Both the position numbers and the translations under genes were made by a program. The notes under the pieces are model-generated. The model saw only the letters and a program-made list of their open reading frames with translations. It searched no databases and was not told where the DNA came from. From positions 744,001 through 808,000 of the forward strand of contig NZ_CP045529.1 of the NCBI RefSeq assembly GCF_009429125.1: a stretch of 64,000 bases of DNA. Direction: 5' to 3'. Within the stretch, counting starts at the first letter, position 1; every line of letters starts with the position of its first letter. Shown one piece after another: positions 1-8,200 of the stretch. The stretch is from Luteimicrobium xylanilyticum. GTDB taxonomy: Bacteria; Actinomycetota; Actinomycetes; Actinomycetales; Cellulomonadaceae.

Positions 1-2
1 TC

Positions 3-740
3 GTGCACTACGCGTTCGACGAGACGAGCGGCACCAAGGCGGTCGACTCGTCCGGCGCCGGGCGTGACGGCACGGTGGTGGCCGCCAACGCGTCGACCAC
101 GACCACGGCGACGGACGCGGCGACCGCGGACCACTTCTGGACGCTCGCCCGCTACCCCGACGTCGACCACGTCTCGGTCGCGGACGGCGACACCGTCTCG
201 GGGAAGACCACCTTCACGGTCGACCTCGGCGGCGACGCGGCGGACGTCTCCTACACGTACATCGAGCTCAACAAGGGCTCGTCGCACGCGTGGGTGACGG
301 ACAACACGAAGGCGGACGGCAGCCACAACAGCGGCCTGCACCCGAACCTCGTCGTCGACACCACGACCCTGGCCAACGGGGTGTACGGCCTCAAGATCGA
401 CGCCGTGGGCAAGAACGGCCTGACGACCGAGAAGACGGTCTCGTTCACGATCAACAACCCACCGGCCCTGTCGTTCGCGGCTCCAGCCTCGGGCGCCACG
501 GTCTCGGGCACGGTGACCGTGACCGTCCACCTGTCCGGTCAGGGGCTGAAGGCGTACAACCTGCGCGTCGACTCGGCCGGTCTGTCGTATGCCTACGAGC
601 CGAAGGCCGGTGACCAGACCTTCCAGCTCGACACCACGACGCTTACGGACGGGACCCACACCCTGCTCGCGACGGCGACGGACACAGCCGGGAACAAGAC
701 CACGATCACCGAGAAGATCACGGTCCACAACGCCGGCTGA
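3..740 (+). CDS. C-terminal part of a secreted multidomain protein with two Ig-like modules (5' end outside the window)
   Basis: The reading frame is open at the left edge, so the true start lies upstream and the catalytic part, if there is one, is not visible. The first ~25 visible residues (YAFDETSGTKAVDSSG) look like the start of a LamG/concanavalin-like domain, followed by a Thr/Ala-rich linker. Two beta-rich Ig-like modules follow, at about residues 53-150 and 151-245. The first carries the string SYTYIELNKG and the second GQGLKAYNLR. Close copies of both modules end the double-GH43 protein (8201-13093), and the first also ends the GH95-like protein (830-4189). This is most likely the tail of another secreted carbohydrate-active enzyme. 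The role of the modules is unknown; they could be spacers or could bind cell wall or substrate. Confidence 0.8.
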   Translation: MHYAFDETSGTKAVDSSGAGRDGTVVAANASTTTTATDAATADHFWTLARYPDVDHVSVADGDTVSGKTTFTVDLGGDAADVSYTYIELNKGSSHAWVTDNTKADGSHNSGLHPNLVVDTTTLANGVYGLKIDAVGKNGLTTEKTVSFTINNPPALSFAAPASGATVSGTVTVTVHLSGQGLKAYNLRVDSAGLSYAYEPKAGDQTFQLDTTTLTDGTHTLLATATDTAGNKTTITEKITVHNAG

Positions 741-767
741 CTGCCGGCTGACCCCATGGGGACAGGC

Positions 768-809
768 GAAGCGCTCGCCCCGGGCCCTCGAGCCCGGGAC
801 GAGCGCTTC
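768..809. terminator. Bidirectional hairpin terminator between convergent genes
   Basis: An inverted repeat lies between the stops of two convergent genes: GAAGCGCTCG at 768-777 pairs with CGAGCGCTTC at 800-809, with a further CCCGGG-type stem inside. No long T run follows, which is usual for actinobacterial terminators. Confidence 0.75.
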
Positions 810-829
810 ATCGTCTCTGGTGGAGCGGG

Positions 830-3800
830 TCAGGAGCCGTTGGAGATCGTGAAGGCGACCTGCTTCTCGGTCGTCTTCCCGTTCTTCCCGACGGCGTCGA
901 TCTTCAGCCCGTAGGCACCGTTCGCCAGGGTCGTGGTGTCCACCACGAGGCTCGGGTGCAACCCGTTGTTGTGGCTGCCCGTGGCCTTCGTGTTGTCCGT
1001 GACCCACACGTGACCCGAGCCCTTGTTGAGCTCGATGTACGTGTACGACACGTCCTTCGCGTCGCCGGCCAGGTCGACCGTGAACGTCGTCTTGCCCGAG
1101 ACGGTGTCACCGTCCGCGACCGAGACGGCGGAGATCGCCGGACCGGTGTCCGTGCTGGCGCCCTTCACCGCCATCGCGAACACGTGCAGCGTCGGGGTGT
1201 TGGCGGCCGGGGCCGCGCTCACCGTCGGCAGGGTCACGTAGTCCACCTTCTTGCCCGCCGTGAGCGGGACGCTCACCGAGTTCACGTAGGCAGGGCTGTC
1301 GTACTGGGTGTTGCCCTGCCGGTTCGCGTAGCTCGGCTTGAGCGCGACCGTACCCGAGCCGTTCAGCCAGTCGGGACTGCCCAGGGTGAAGTCCTGGCTG
1401 GTCCCGTCCGCGTAGTGGACGGTGCCGGTCCCGCTCGCCGGTCCGTAGGTCGCGGTCACGAGGAAGCCCAGCGCGGACCCGCTCGCCCCTACGGCGACGC
1501 GTTGGCCGTTCGCCACCACGTTGTCCTTGCTCCCGCCGCCGACCGCCGACGCGGGCCACGTGTAGTCGAAACCGTCGGCCGACACGGTCTTGCCGGGCGA
1601 GGCGCCCGCCGCGGCCAACGCCTCGTACGACAGGCTCGCGGTCCCGCCGTCGATGTTGCCCGCGTCGGTGTCCGCGTCCTTGGTGATGCCCGAGTTGTCG
1701 AACAGGCTCGAGAGCTGCGCCGGTGCGGCCGGTGCGTCGAGACCGATCTGGACGGGGCCGAGGTGCTTCGCGGCCGTCGCGGCCGTGCCCGTGACCGGGG
1801 CGTAGTCCAGCGACGTGGTGGGGGAGTCCACCTGCTGGATCAGGTAGGAGTGCTTTGCCTTCGTCTCGAGGGTCAGCACGTCGGCCTTCGTCGAGGCGAC
1901 CGACACGGTGCCGGCCGTCACGTCGCGGACCTCGACCGACGTGCCCGGCCAGGGGTTCCGCACCGGCTGGGTCGACTTCTTCCCGGCCTCGAGGAGCACC
2001 GTGGTGAGCTTGCCGCCTGAGTACTGGACGTCCACGGTGCTCTTGTTGAGCGTCGCCACCGAGCCGGACACGTCCCAGTCGCTCGGCCATGCCGGGGCGA
2101 CCGCGATGGTGCCGGTGTAGTCCTGCACCAGGGCCTCGTTCGTGGCGAGTGCGACGATTCCCGTCTGCTCGTTGTAGAAGTCGACGCCCGCCTCGGTCGA
2201 CAGACCGTTCGGGTAGACCTGGAACTTCTCGATGTCGTCCTTGAGCACGGTCGGGATCTGGTCCGCAAGCCCGAGCCGCGCCGCGTAGACCGCGTCGTAG
2301 TCCCAGTCGTTGCTCGTCTTGAAGCTCCGCGACTCGAAGGACCGCACGCCGATGTCGTGCAGGCTCCCCGCCTGGTCGCCGATCAGCCCGAACGGCCAGG
2401 TGGCCTCGAGCTGGGTGTTCTCCACGTTGTGCAGGGACGCGTTGGGCTGGGCCGAGTACGCGAGCACCCAGCCCGAGTCGGAGTCCTTACTGCTGTTCTC
2501 CACGACCTGCGTGTGCGTCGCGGAGTCCGTGCGCGGCAGCCCGGGCAGCTGCGCCGTGGCGTCGTCGAGCCTGGTCACCAGGTCGGGGTCCTGGTCCAGC
2601 AGGGTGGCGACCTTGGCGATCACCGGGTACGTGGCGGTCATCGCGGCGACGAGCATGCTCGGATCCTTCACGGCCCACTGGTTCTCGTGCTCGTTGCCCG
2701 TGTAGTGGAGCTTGCCGTCGCTGCCGACCGTCCCGATGCTCAGCAGGAACTGGGCGACGGACTTCATCAACGGGTAGCCCTGCTCGAGTTGGGTGAGGTC
2801 GCCCGTCTGCTGGTACTGACGCCACATCCAGAGTGCGACCTCGGCGCCCGTGGAGAACGTCTGGGAGTTGTAGGAGGCCGCGATCGTGGTGTCGCACGAG
2901 CGGTTGGCCGTCCAGTCGCCGTAGTCGCCGCCGCCGTTGTACCGCATGGTCTCGGAGACGCAGACGCCCTGGGTGCCGGGGACGTGCGACCGGGTCCACG
3001 CCTCGTTGCTCGCCAGGTTGTCGGTGTAGAGCTTGAAGATGCTCGAGTTCAGGTCAGCCGTGCCCGACGAGATATTGGCCGCGAGCTGCATCCGGATGTT
3101 CCAGAACCAGTAGTCCGCCGGGACCCAGGTGTGCTGGTCCTCGAACGCCGAGAACAGCGGCGCCGCGCCGGCCTGCGAACCCGGGTACTGCCCGCGCATC
3201 AGGCTGGCCTGCTGGTACAGGAACAGGGTGCGCAGGTTCTCCATGTACTGCGCCTCGCCGTCTGCGGACGACATCTGGAGCAGCTTCGCCTTCTTCCAGT
3301 ACGCCGCCCACCAGCGCTCGTGCGCCGCGACCAGCTTGTGCGACGAGGCGGTCGCGTCGGACGCGAGCAGGGTCGCCGCCGTAGCGGCACCATCCCCGCC
3401 CTTCCAGGACGGCGTCGCGACGACGACCTTGTAGCTGCCCTTGGCGTTCGCCTTGAAGCTCACCCTCACGGTCTTCGAGTCCACGACGCTCGCCGTGACG
3501 TCCTTGCCGTTCGCCGTCACGCCGAGGAGCGTCCCCCAGGTGCTCCCGTCGCCGCCGGTCGCGGTGTCCTTCCACGTCTCGGCGAGAGATGCCGTCTTCT
3601 TGTCCGACGACACGGCCGCCGTCGGCGTCCGCCCGTCCCACAGCCCTGCGGTGACCGTCTGGCTCGACCCGGGGTCCGCGCCCGTCACGTCGAGAACGAG
3701 CTCGTCCTTGTCGGCGCGTACGTAGGTCGTCGCCGTGATGCCGCCGCCCTGCTGCGTGTACGTGCCGGTGTAGAGGTCGAGCGACGCGTGGTAGTCGTCC

Positions 3801-4189
3801 GCCTGCGTCATCGCGGCGAGGCCCGGGACCTGGATCTGGCCGGGCGACTTGCGGTCCGGGAAGGTGTCGTCCCGGTTGAGCTGGGCGGTGTAGCCCTTCT
3901 GTGCCCAGACGGCGGCACCGACCGAACCGTTCCCCAGCGGGATCGCCTCGGTGTTCTTCGTGTTCGGCTGGCCGAGGACGATGTCCGACTCCCGGACCAC
4001 GCTCGGCACGTCCAGATGGAACGCTCCGTCGGCGTACGCGGTCGTGGTGCCGGTCGTCCCCGAAGAGTCCGCAGCCGTGGCTGCGGACACCCCCAGGCCC
4101 CCGGTTCCCAGTACGAGCGCCGAGACGCTCACACTGCACCACCAGGTGCGAGCCACCCGGTGTCCGTCCGTTCTCCCTCTCACTGCCAT
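830..4189 (-). CDS. Secreted GH95-like glycosidase with C-terminal beta-sandwich and Ig-like module
   Basis: A 1119-residue secreted protein. The ATG start has a good GGGAGGAAG site upstream, and a twin-Arg-free signal peptide ends near residue 40 (SAATAADS). Residues ~50-290 resemble the N-terminal beta domain of GH95/GH65-type enzymes (IPLGNGSVGAAVW, QLNRDDTFPD). Residues ~300-660 look like an (alpha/alpha)6 barrel with conserved strings such as TGNEHENQWAVKDPS. A beta-rich region and a LFDNSGIT-type sandwich follow (~790-1010), then an Ig-like module (~1020-1119). GH95 members act on alpha-L-fucosides and alpha-L-galactosides, but the usual catalytic strings are not obvious here, so substrate and even activity are inferred. 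A paralog without the Ig module lies at 29230-32238. Confidence 0.6.
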   Translation of the reverse strand: MAVRGRTDGHRVARTWWCSVSVSALVLGTGGLGVSAATAADSSGTTGTTTAYADGAFHLDVPSVVRESDIVLGQPNTKNTEAIPLGNGSVGAAVWAQKGYTAQLNRDDTFPDRKSPGQIQVPGLAAMTQADDYHASLDLYTGTYTQQGGGITATTYVRADKDELVLDVTGADPGSSQTVTAGLWDGRTPTAAVSSDKKTASLAETWKDTATGGDGSTWGTLLGVTANGKDVTASVVDSKTVRVSFKANAKGSYKVVVATPSWKGGDGAATAATLLASDATASSHKLVAAHERWWAAYWKKAKLLQMSSADGEAQYMENLRTLFLYQQASLMRGQYPGSQAGAAPLFSAFEDQHTWVPADYWFWNIRMQLAANISSGTADLNSSIFKLYTDNLASNEAWTRSHVPGTQGVCVSETMRYNGGGDYGDWTANRSCDTTIAASYNSQTFSTGAEVALWMWRQYQQTGDLTQLEQGYPLMKSVAQFLLSIGTVGSDGKLHYTGNEHENQWAVKDPSMLVAAMTATYPVIAKVATLLDQDPDLVTRLDDATAQLPGLPRTDSATHTQVVENSSKDSDSGWVLAYSAQPNASLHNVENTQLEATWPFGLIGDQAGSLHDIGVRSFESRSFKTSNDWDYDAVYAARLGLADQIPTVLKDDIEKFQVYPNGLSTEAGVDFYNEQTGIVALATNEALVQDYTGTIAVAPAWPSDWDVSGSVATLNKSTVDVQYSGGKLTTVLLEAGKKSTQPVRNPWPGTSVEVRDVTAGTVSVASTKADVLTLETKAKHSYLIQQVDSPTTSLDYAPVTGTAATAAKHLGPVQIGLDAPAAPAQLSSLFDNSGITKDADTDAGNIDGGTASLSYEALAAAGASPGKTVSADGFDYTWPASAVGGGSKDNVVANGQRVAVGASGSALGFLVTATYGPASGTGTVHYADGTSQDFTLGSPDWLNGSGTVALKPSYANRQGNTQYDSPAYVNSVSVPLTAGKKVDYVTLPTVSAAPAANTPTLHVFAMAVKGASTDTGPAISAVSVADGDTVSGKTTFTVDLAGDAKDVSYTYIELNKGSGHVWVTDNTKATGSHNNGLHPSLVVDTTTLANGAYGLKIDAVGKNGKTTEKQVAFTISNGS

Positions 4190-4215
4190 CTGTTCTTCCT
4201 CCCTGTTGCCCCGTT

Positions 4216-4249
4216 ACCGGACCGCGACGCGTGCGCGTCGCGGCCCGGT
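4216..4249 (-). terminator. Hairpin terminator after the beta-helix gene
   Basis: Two 16-nt arms (4216-4231 and 4234-4249) pair with one mismatch around a very short loop. The hairpin lies just past the stop of the minus-strand beta-helix gene and upstream of the start of the GH95-like gene. Confidence 0.65.
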
Positions 4250-4295
4250 GGCCGACGGGGGTTCGGTCGGCGTCACGTCCTCGTGCACCGTCCCG

Positions 4296-6275
4296 TCATC
4301 GGCGCGCACCTCGAGCGTGCACGCGGCCCTGCGGCCGAGTCCTCACCGCGGCCCATGCGGCCACGCCGGCGCCCGCCGCGACGAGCGCGGCGACAGCCGC
4401 GACCAGCGCGCGGTGGCGCGCCAGGGCGGAGCCGGCCGTGGCGTTCCCCGCCTGCCGGCTCGCCTGCAGCGCAGCCCCGTCGCCGAGAGTGCCGTCCGCC
4501 GTCACGTCCGACGCAGCGGCGCTCGTCGCGGCAGTCGGGCTCGTCGACGCGCTCGGCGTCGGCGTGGGCGTGGCGCTCGGCGTCGCGCTCGGCGAAGGAC
4601 TGGCCTTCGCGGTCGCCGCGCTGCCGGCGCCCGTGCGCGGCTTCGACGTGCCCGTGCCGGCCTTCGTGGAGCCGTGCCCGCCGCTCGCCGCCTGGCCACC
4701 ACCCGTGGTGCCCGCGCCGGCCGACCCGCTGCCACCCGACGTGGCCTCGGCCGATCCCGTCGTCGAGCCGCTCGAGCCGGAACGGAGCGGTGCGCCGGTC
4801 CGTTGCACGGCGCCGACGTCGCACGCGGCGGTCCGGGCCACCCCGCGCTGGTCGGTCGCCTCGCAGCCTTGGCCGGCCCTGAGGACGGCGCTGTTCTTGG
4901 CCGGCATCATCGTCGCGGTGGGGCCGCCGTTGGCCGCGAGCTTGCCCAGCTTCGGGTTCTTGGCGATGACCTGGGGCGCGCAGTCCTTGGACGTGTCCTT
5001 GCCGCCCGAGCCCCACTGCACGACGTTCGACCCGCTTCCCGTGTTGTTGCAGGCCTGCGCGAGGTGCCACTGGTTCCCCGAGGTGTTGCCGCTGAGGACC
5101 GTGTTGTTCAGCGTGAAGTTGCTCCCGAAGATCGCGCCGCCCTGCTCCTCGGCCGTGTTGTTCGCGAACGTGACGTTGGTGTCCCGGTGGCCGTCGCCGA
5201 AGATCGCGCCGCCGTAGGTGGCGCTCGAGTTTCCCTCGAACGTCGTGTTGTTGATGTCGCAGTTGGGCGCGCAGTCGAGGTAGAAGCCGCCGGCGTTCCC
5301 GCCCGACGTGTTGGAGGTGACCGTGGTCTGGGAGATCGTGATCTGGCCGACGGTGCGGCCCTGGTAGTCACCGACGCTCACGCGTGCGGCGCCGCCCGCG
5401 CCGTTGCTGGTCCTGGCGTGGTTGTCCTCGAAGGTCGTCTTCCGGATCTCGATCGAGTCGGGCGCGTACGTCCACAGGTAGGCACCGCCACCGTTGTGCT
5501 CGCTGGTGTTGTGCGCGATCCGCAGTCCGCAGAGCTCGAGCTTGCCTCCGGTGAAGGGGGACGCGCCGTCGGTCGCGATCGCACCGCCGTCGCCGGCGTG
5601 CGGCTTGTCGACGACGGAGTTGGAGGTGAAGGTCGAGTTCATGATGGTGAGCGGGGACAGGAGGCTGTAGACCGCCCCGCCCTCCCACGAGGTGTTGTGG
5701 TCGAACGTGCTGCCGACGATCGTGAGCGTGCTGTCGGTGTTGACGGCGACGGCCCCGCCGCCGTACCCGGCCGAGTTGCCCGAGAACGAGCTGTCGATGA
5801 CCTCGACCCGCGACTTGTACTGGCCCGCCACCGCGCCGCCGGCTCCGACGCCGCGGTCGGACGACTGTGCGGCGGCGCCGTTGACGAAGCGCAGACCGCG
5901 CACCGACAGCGTGGTGCCGTTGTCGGCGACCACGATGCGGTTCTTGTGGAGGCCGTCGAGCGTGACCTTGCCGCCACCGTCGATCACCGTGGTGTCGTTC
6001 ACCGTGATCGCGGGGGAGACGTCGATGGTGGCGTGGCTTCCGCAGTCGAACGTGATGTAGCCGCCGTTCGCGACCGCGGACCGCAGCGCGTCGTCGGTGC
6101 AGCTCCCGGCCGTGCCGTGACCCACCACGTGGTGTGCCGACGGGAGCGAGATGCGCGCGGGTGCGCCGCAGATCGCGGCAGCGGAGGCGACCGAACCGGT
6201 CACGGTAGTGAGCACGAGGGCCCAGAAGGCCAGCGCGAGGGCTGACGAGAGGGTTCTGAGATGACGTGACGGCAT
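4296..6275 (-). CDS. Cell-surface right-handed beta-helix protein with choice-of-anchor Q-like region and C-terminal membrane anchor
   Basis: A 659-residue secreted protein. The ATG at 6275 is preferred over an upstream in-frame codon because GGAG lies about 8 nt before it and a clean signal peptide follows (ALALAFWALVLTTVTGSVASA). Residues ~60-430 are beta-helix repeats rich in N-N-T/S turns and GGA(I/V) steps, as in polymorphic outer-membrane-protein-type repeats. A segment with ANGGPTATMMP and a CDVGAVQ ending matches the choice-of-anchor Q pattern. A long Gly/Ser/Thr/Pro-rich stalk leads to a hydrophobic stretch (VAAVAALVAAGAGVAAW) and an Arg-rich tail, so the protein is probably tethered to the membrane. 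Beta-helix folds are common in polysaccharide lyases and adhesins; no catalytic motif was recognised. It follows the sigma-CBM42 gene by 135 bp in the same direction and may be its target. Confidence 0.8.
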   Translation of the reverse strand: MPSRHLRTLSSALALAFWALVLTTVTGSVASAAAICGAPARISLPSAHHVVGHGTAGSCTDDALRSAVANGGYITFDCGSHATIDVSPAITVNDTTVIDGGGKVTLDGLHKNRIVVADNGTTLSVRGLRFVNGAAAQSSDRGVGAGGAVAGQYKSRVEVIDSSFSGNSAGYGGGAVAVNTDSTLTIVGSTFDHNTSWEGGAVYSLLSPLTIMNSTFTSNSVVDKPHAGDGGAIATDGASPFTGGKLELCGLRIAHNTSEHNGGGAYLWTYAPDSIEIRKTTFEDNHARTSNGAGGAARVSVGDYQGRTVGQITISQTTVTSNTSGGNAGGFYLDCAPNCDINNTTFEGNSSATYGGAIFGDGHRDTNVTFANNTAEEQGGAIFGSNFTLNNTVLSGNTSGNQWHLAQACNNTGSGSNVVQWGSGGKDTSKDCAPQVIAKNPKLGKLAANGGPTATMMPAKNSAVLRAGQGCEATDQRGVARTAACDVGAVQRTGAPLRSGSSGSTTGSAEATSGGSGSAGAGTTGGGQAASGGHGSTKAGTGTSKPRTGAGSAATAKASPSPSATPSATPTPTPSASTSPTAATSAAASDVTADGTLGDGAALQASRQAGNATAGSALARHRALVAAVAALVAAGAGVAAWAAVRTRPQGRVHARGARR

Positions 6276-6410
6276 GAGTTCTCCGGGACGGATAGACGGG
6301 GAAGGGCGGGGCCGCCCCCGGCGTCTCGAAGGTACGGCTCCGCTCAGGAGGCGCAGCCGGATCTGACGGGATAACGGAAATGGCGTCCCGATCTCGCCGT
6401 GTCGCCGCAC

Positions 6411-8069
6411 TCAGCTCCCCCAGGGTGCGCGCACGAGGAACCCGCTGCTCGCCTTGAACGCGGCGGTGCCGTCCGGGACGTCGAGGTAGAGCCCGCCGTC
6501 CCGGGAGTGGACGACGAGAGCGGGATAGGCCCGCGGGACGAGGGCGATCGCGCCCTTGGCACCTGCCGTCGGGCAGAAGGTGGCGTCGTCACGGAAGAGG
6601 TCGGTGCCGTTGCGCTCGTCGAGCCTCAGCCGCAGCTCGTAGTGCCGCAGATAGCGCCCGTCGGAGGCGACGAGACTCACGCAGTCATGGTCGGCAAGGC
6701 CACGCACCACGGTGAAGGTGGCGTCCTTCTTGGCGGCGGCGGTGCTCGAGCGGCCGATCTCGGAGATTCCCGCCTCCTCGTCGCCTGCCGTGAGGTAGGA
6801 CCCAGGGGTGCCCTCGAGCTCGAGCGAGTGGCGGCCGAGCGGCACGAGCCCGCCCACGAGCTCGGTGGCGACGGTGGGGGAGGCGGTCGGAGTCGGTCGT
6901 GCGGTCGGGGCGCTGCTCCGGGTCGGGTGCGGCGTCGGCCGCGAGGTCGGGTGGGTCGTCGGGCGAGGGGCGGCCGACGGGCGCACCGCGGGGGCGGCCT
7001 GCGGTCCGGCCGCTGCCACCGTGGGCGCAGGGTGGTGGTGCGAGCTCGCCTCGTGGATGCCTCCGACGGTGCCGCCGACGACGGTCGCTCCGGCGGCGAC
7101 CCACAGCAGCGGGTGCGCCGCGAGCTTGGCGAGGAGCGTCGCGTGCGCGGCATGGCTGCTTGCCGAGGACGCGGCGACGTGACCGGCGGCCGTGGCGCCG
7201 CCCCACAGGCCGTGGCTCGTGCTCACGAGCGCCGCCAGCGCGACCGGAACCACGAGGGGCGCCGTGTCGAGGATCAGCCGGTCCGCCGGTGCGAGGCCGG
7301 CGCCGAGCGGTGCGCACACCGGGCAGCGGCGCACGTGCCTCGCGACGCGCTTGCGCCAGACGGAGGTGGGCGTGCCGTCCCAGCCCCGCACGGTCGCCTC
7401 GAGCTCCGGGCAGCGGGGTTCTGCCTCGAGCGCGGCGACGTTCGCCCGTGCGGTCTCGAGCTGCTCGCGCATGCGCTGCAGCCGGACGGCGGCGTGGGCG
7501 GGTGACGTGCCGATCGACGCGGCGACCTCGCCGCGCGTGATCGTGCCTGCGAGCTCCTGCCACCACAGCGCGAGCAGGACCCGCGCCTCACGGTCGAGCC
7601 AGCGCGAGGCCTCGGCGACCTGGCGGCGCTGGCGGGAGATCTCGAGCCGCAGGCCGGCGTGCTCGGCGACGTCCTGAGGATCCGGTTCCAGCTCCGCGTC
7701 GGCGACGTCGCTGAACCGGGTCGCGGCGGCGCGGTGGGTGCGCCAGAACGTCCTGACCTGCCGCAGCGCGACCGCCACGGCCCACGCGCGGAAGCTCTCG
7801 GGCGACCGTAGGGCAGGGAGGTCGCGCACGACACGCAGCAGGGTCTCCTGCACCACGTCGTCGACCTCGGTCCGACCGTCCAGCGCCCGGCCGACGATGT
7901 TGTAGAGGAGCGGGAGGTACGCGGCGACGAGCGCGTCGCGCGCGTCGGTGTCCCCGGCTTGGGCGGCCCGCACGAGTGCGGCCGCCTCGTGGTCCTGGTC
8001 GGCCCTCGGGACGAACCCCCGGGGGCGCGGGTGCAGCGCCGTGGTGCCGGAGCGTGTCGCTCGATCCAT
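6411..8069 (-). CDS. ECF-type sigma factor fused to zinc-finger, membrane segment and AbfB (CBM42) sensor domain
   Basis: The protein has 552 residues from the ATG at 8069, which has GGAGG about 7 nt upstream; a longer in-frame extension has no such site. Sigma region 2 is at ~30-110 (DDVVQETLLRVVRDL) and sigma region 4 at ~150-220 (ITRGEVAASIGTSPAHAAV). A short HVRRCPVC zinc-finger-like element as in anti-sigma factors follows at ~245-255. Then come one or two hydrophobic stretches (APLVVPVALAALVS and LLWVAAGATVVGGTVGGI), a Pro/Thr/Ser-rich stalk, and an AbfB domain at ~415-550 (DATFTVVRGLADHDCVSL, DATFCPTAG). AbfB/CBM42 modules bind arabinofuranose side chains. I infer a one-protein transmembrane sensor that recruits RNA polymerase. 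If both hydrophobic stretches cross the membrane, the CBM would be cytosolic, so topology is the weak point. Confidence 0.85.
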   Translation of the reverse strand: MDRATRSGTTALHPRPRGFVPRADQDHEAAALVRAAQAGDTDARDALVAAYLPLLYNIVGRALDGRTEVDDVVQETLLRVVRDLPALRSPESFRAWAVAVALRQVRTFWRTHRAAATRFSDVADAELEPDPQDVAEHAGLRLEISRQRRQVAEASRWLDREARVLLALWWQELAGTITRGEVAASIGTSPAHAAVRLQRMREQLETARANVAALEAEPRCPELEATVRGWDGTPTSVWRKRVARHVRRCPVCAPLGAGLAPADRLILDTAPLVVPVALAALVSTSHGLWGGATAAGHVAASSASSHAAHATLLAKLAAHPLLWVAAGATVVGGTVGGIHEASSHHHPAPTVAAAGPQAAPAVRPSAAPRPTTHPTSRPTPHPTRSSAPTARPTPTASPTVATELVGGLVPLGRHSLELEGTPGSYLTAGDEEAGISEIGRSSTAAAKKDATFTVVRGLADHDCVSLVASDGRYLRHYELRLRLDERNGTDLFRDDATFCPTAGAKGAIALVPRAYPALVVHSRDGGLYLDVPDGTAAFKASSGFLVRAPWGS

Positions 8070-8169
8070 CGTCGGTCCTCCATCAGACGGCGGGTGGGGC
8101 GAGACACGGCAGCGGACCTTCCGGCCGCCCGGGAGTGCCGCTGCCGTGCTCCCCGCCGTCACGGGCGGC

Positions 8170-8193
8170 GGGTCCGACCGCGAGGCCGGACCC
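8170..8193 (-). terminator. Hairpin terminator after the double-GH43 gene
   Basis: GGGTCCG (8170-8176) pairs with CGGACCC (8187-8193) around a 10-nt loop, starting 8 nt past the stop of the minus-strand GH43 gene and before the sigma-factor gene. Confidence 0.55.
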
Positions 8194-8200
8194 ACCGCCG

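Noticed and set aside
6276-6410. A specific ECF-type promoter before the beta-helix gene
   Set aside because: Some GTC- and CGTA-like elements are present, but no pair with a matching copy before the sigma gene could be defended.
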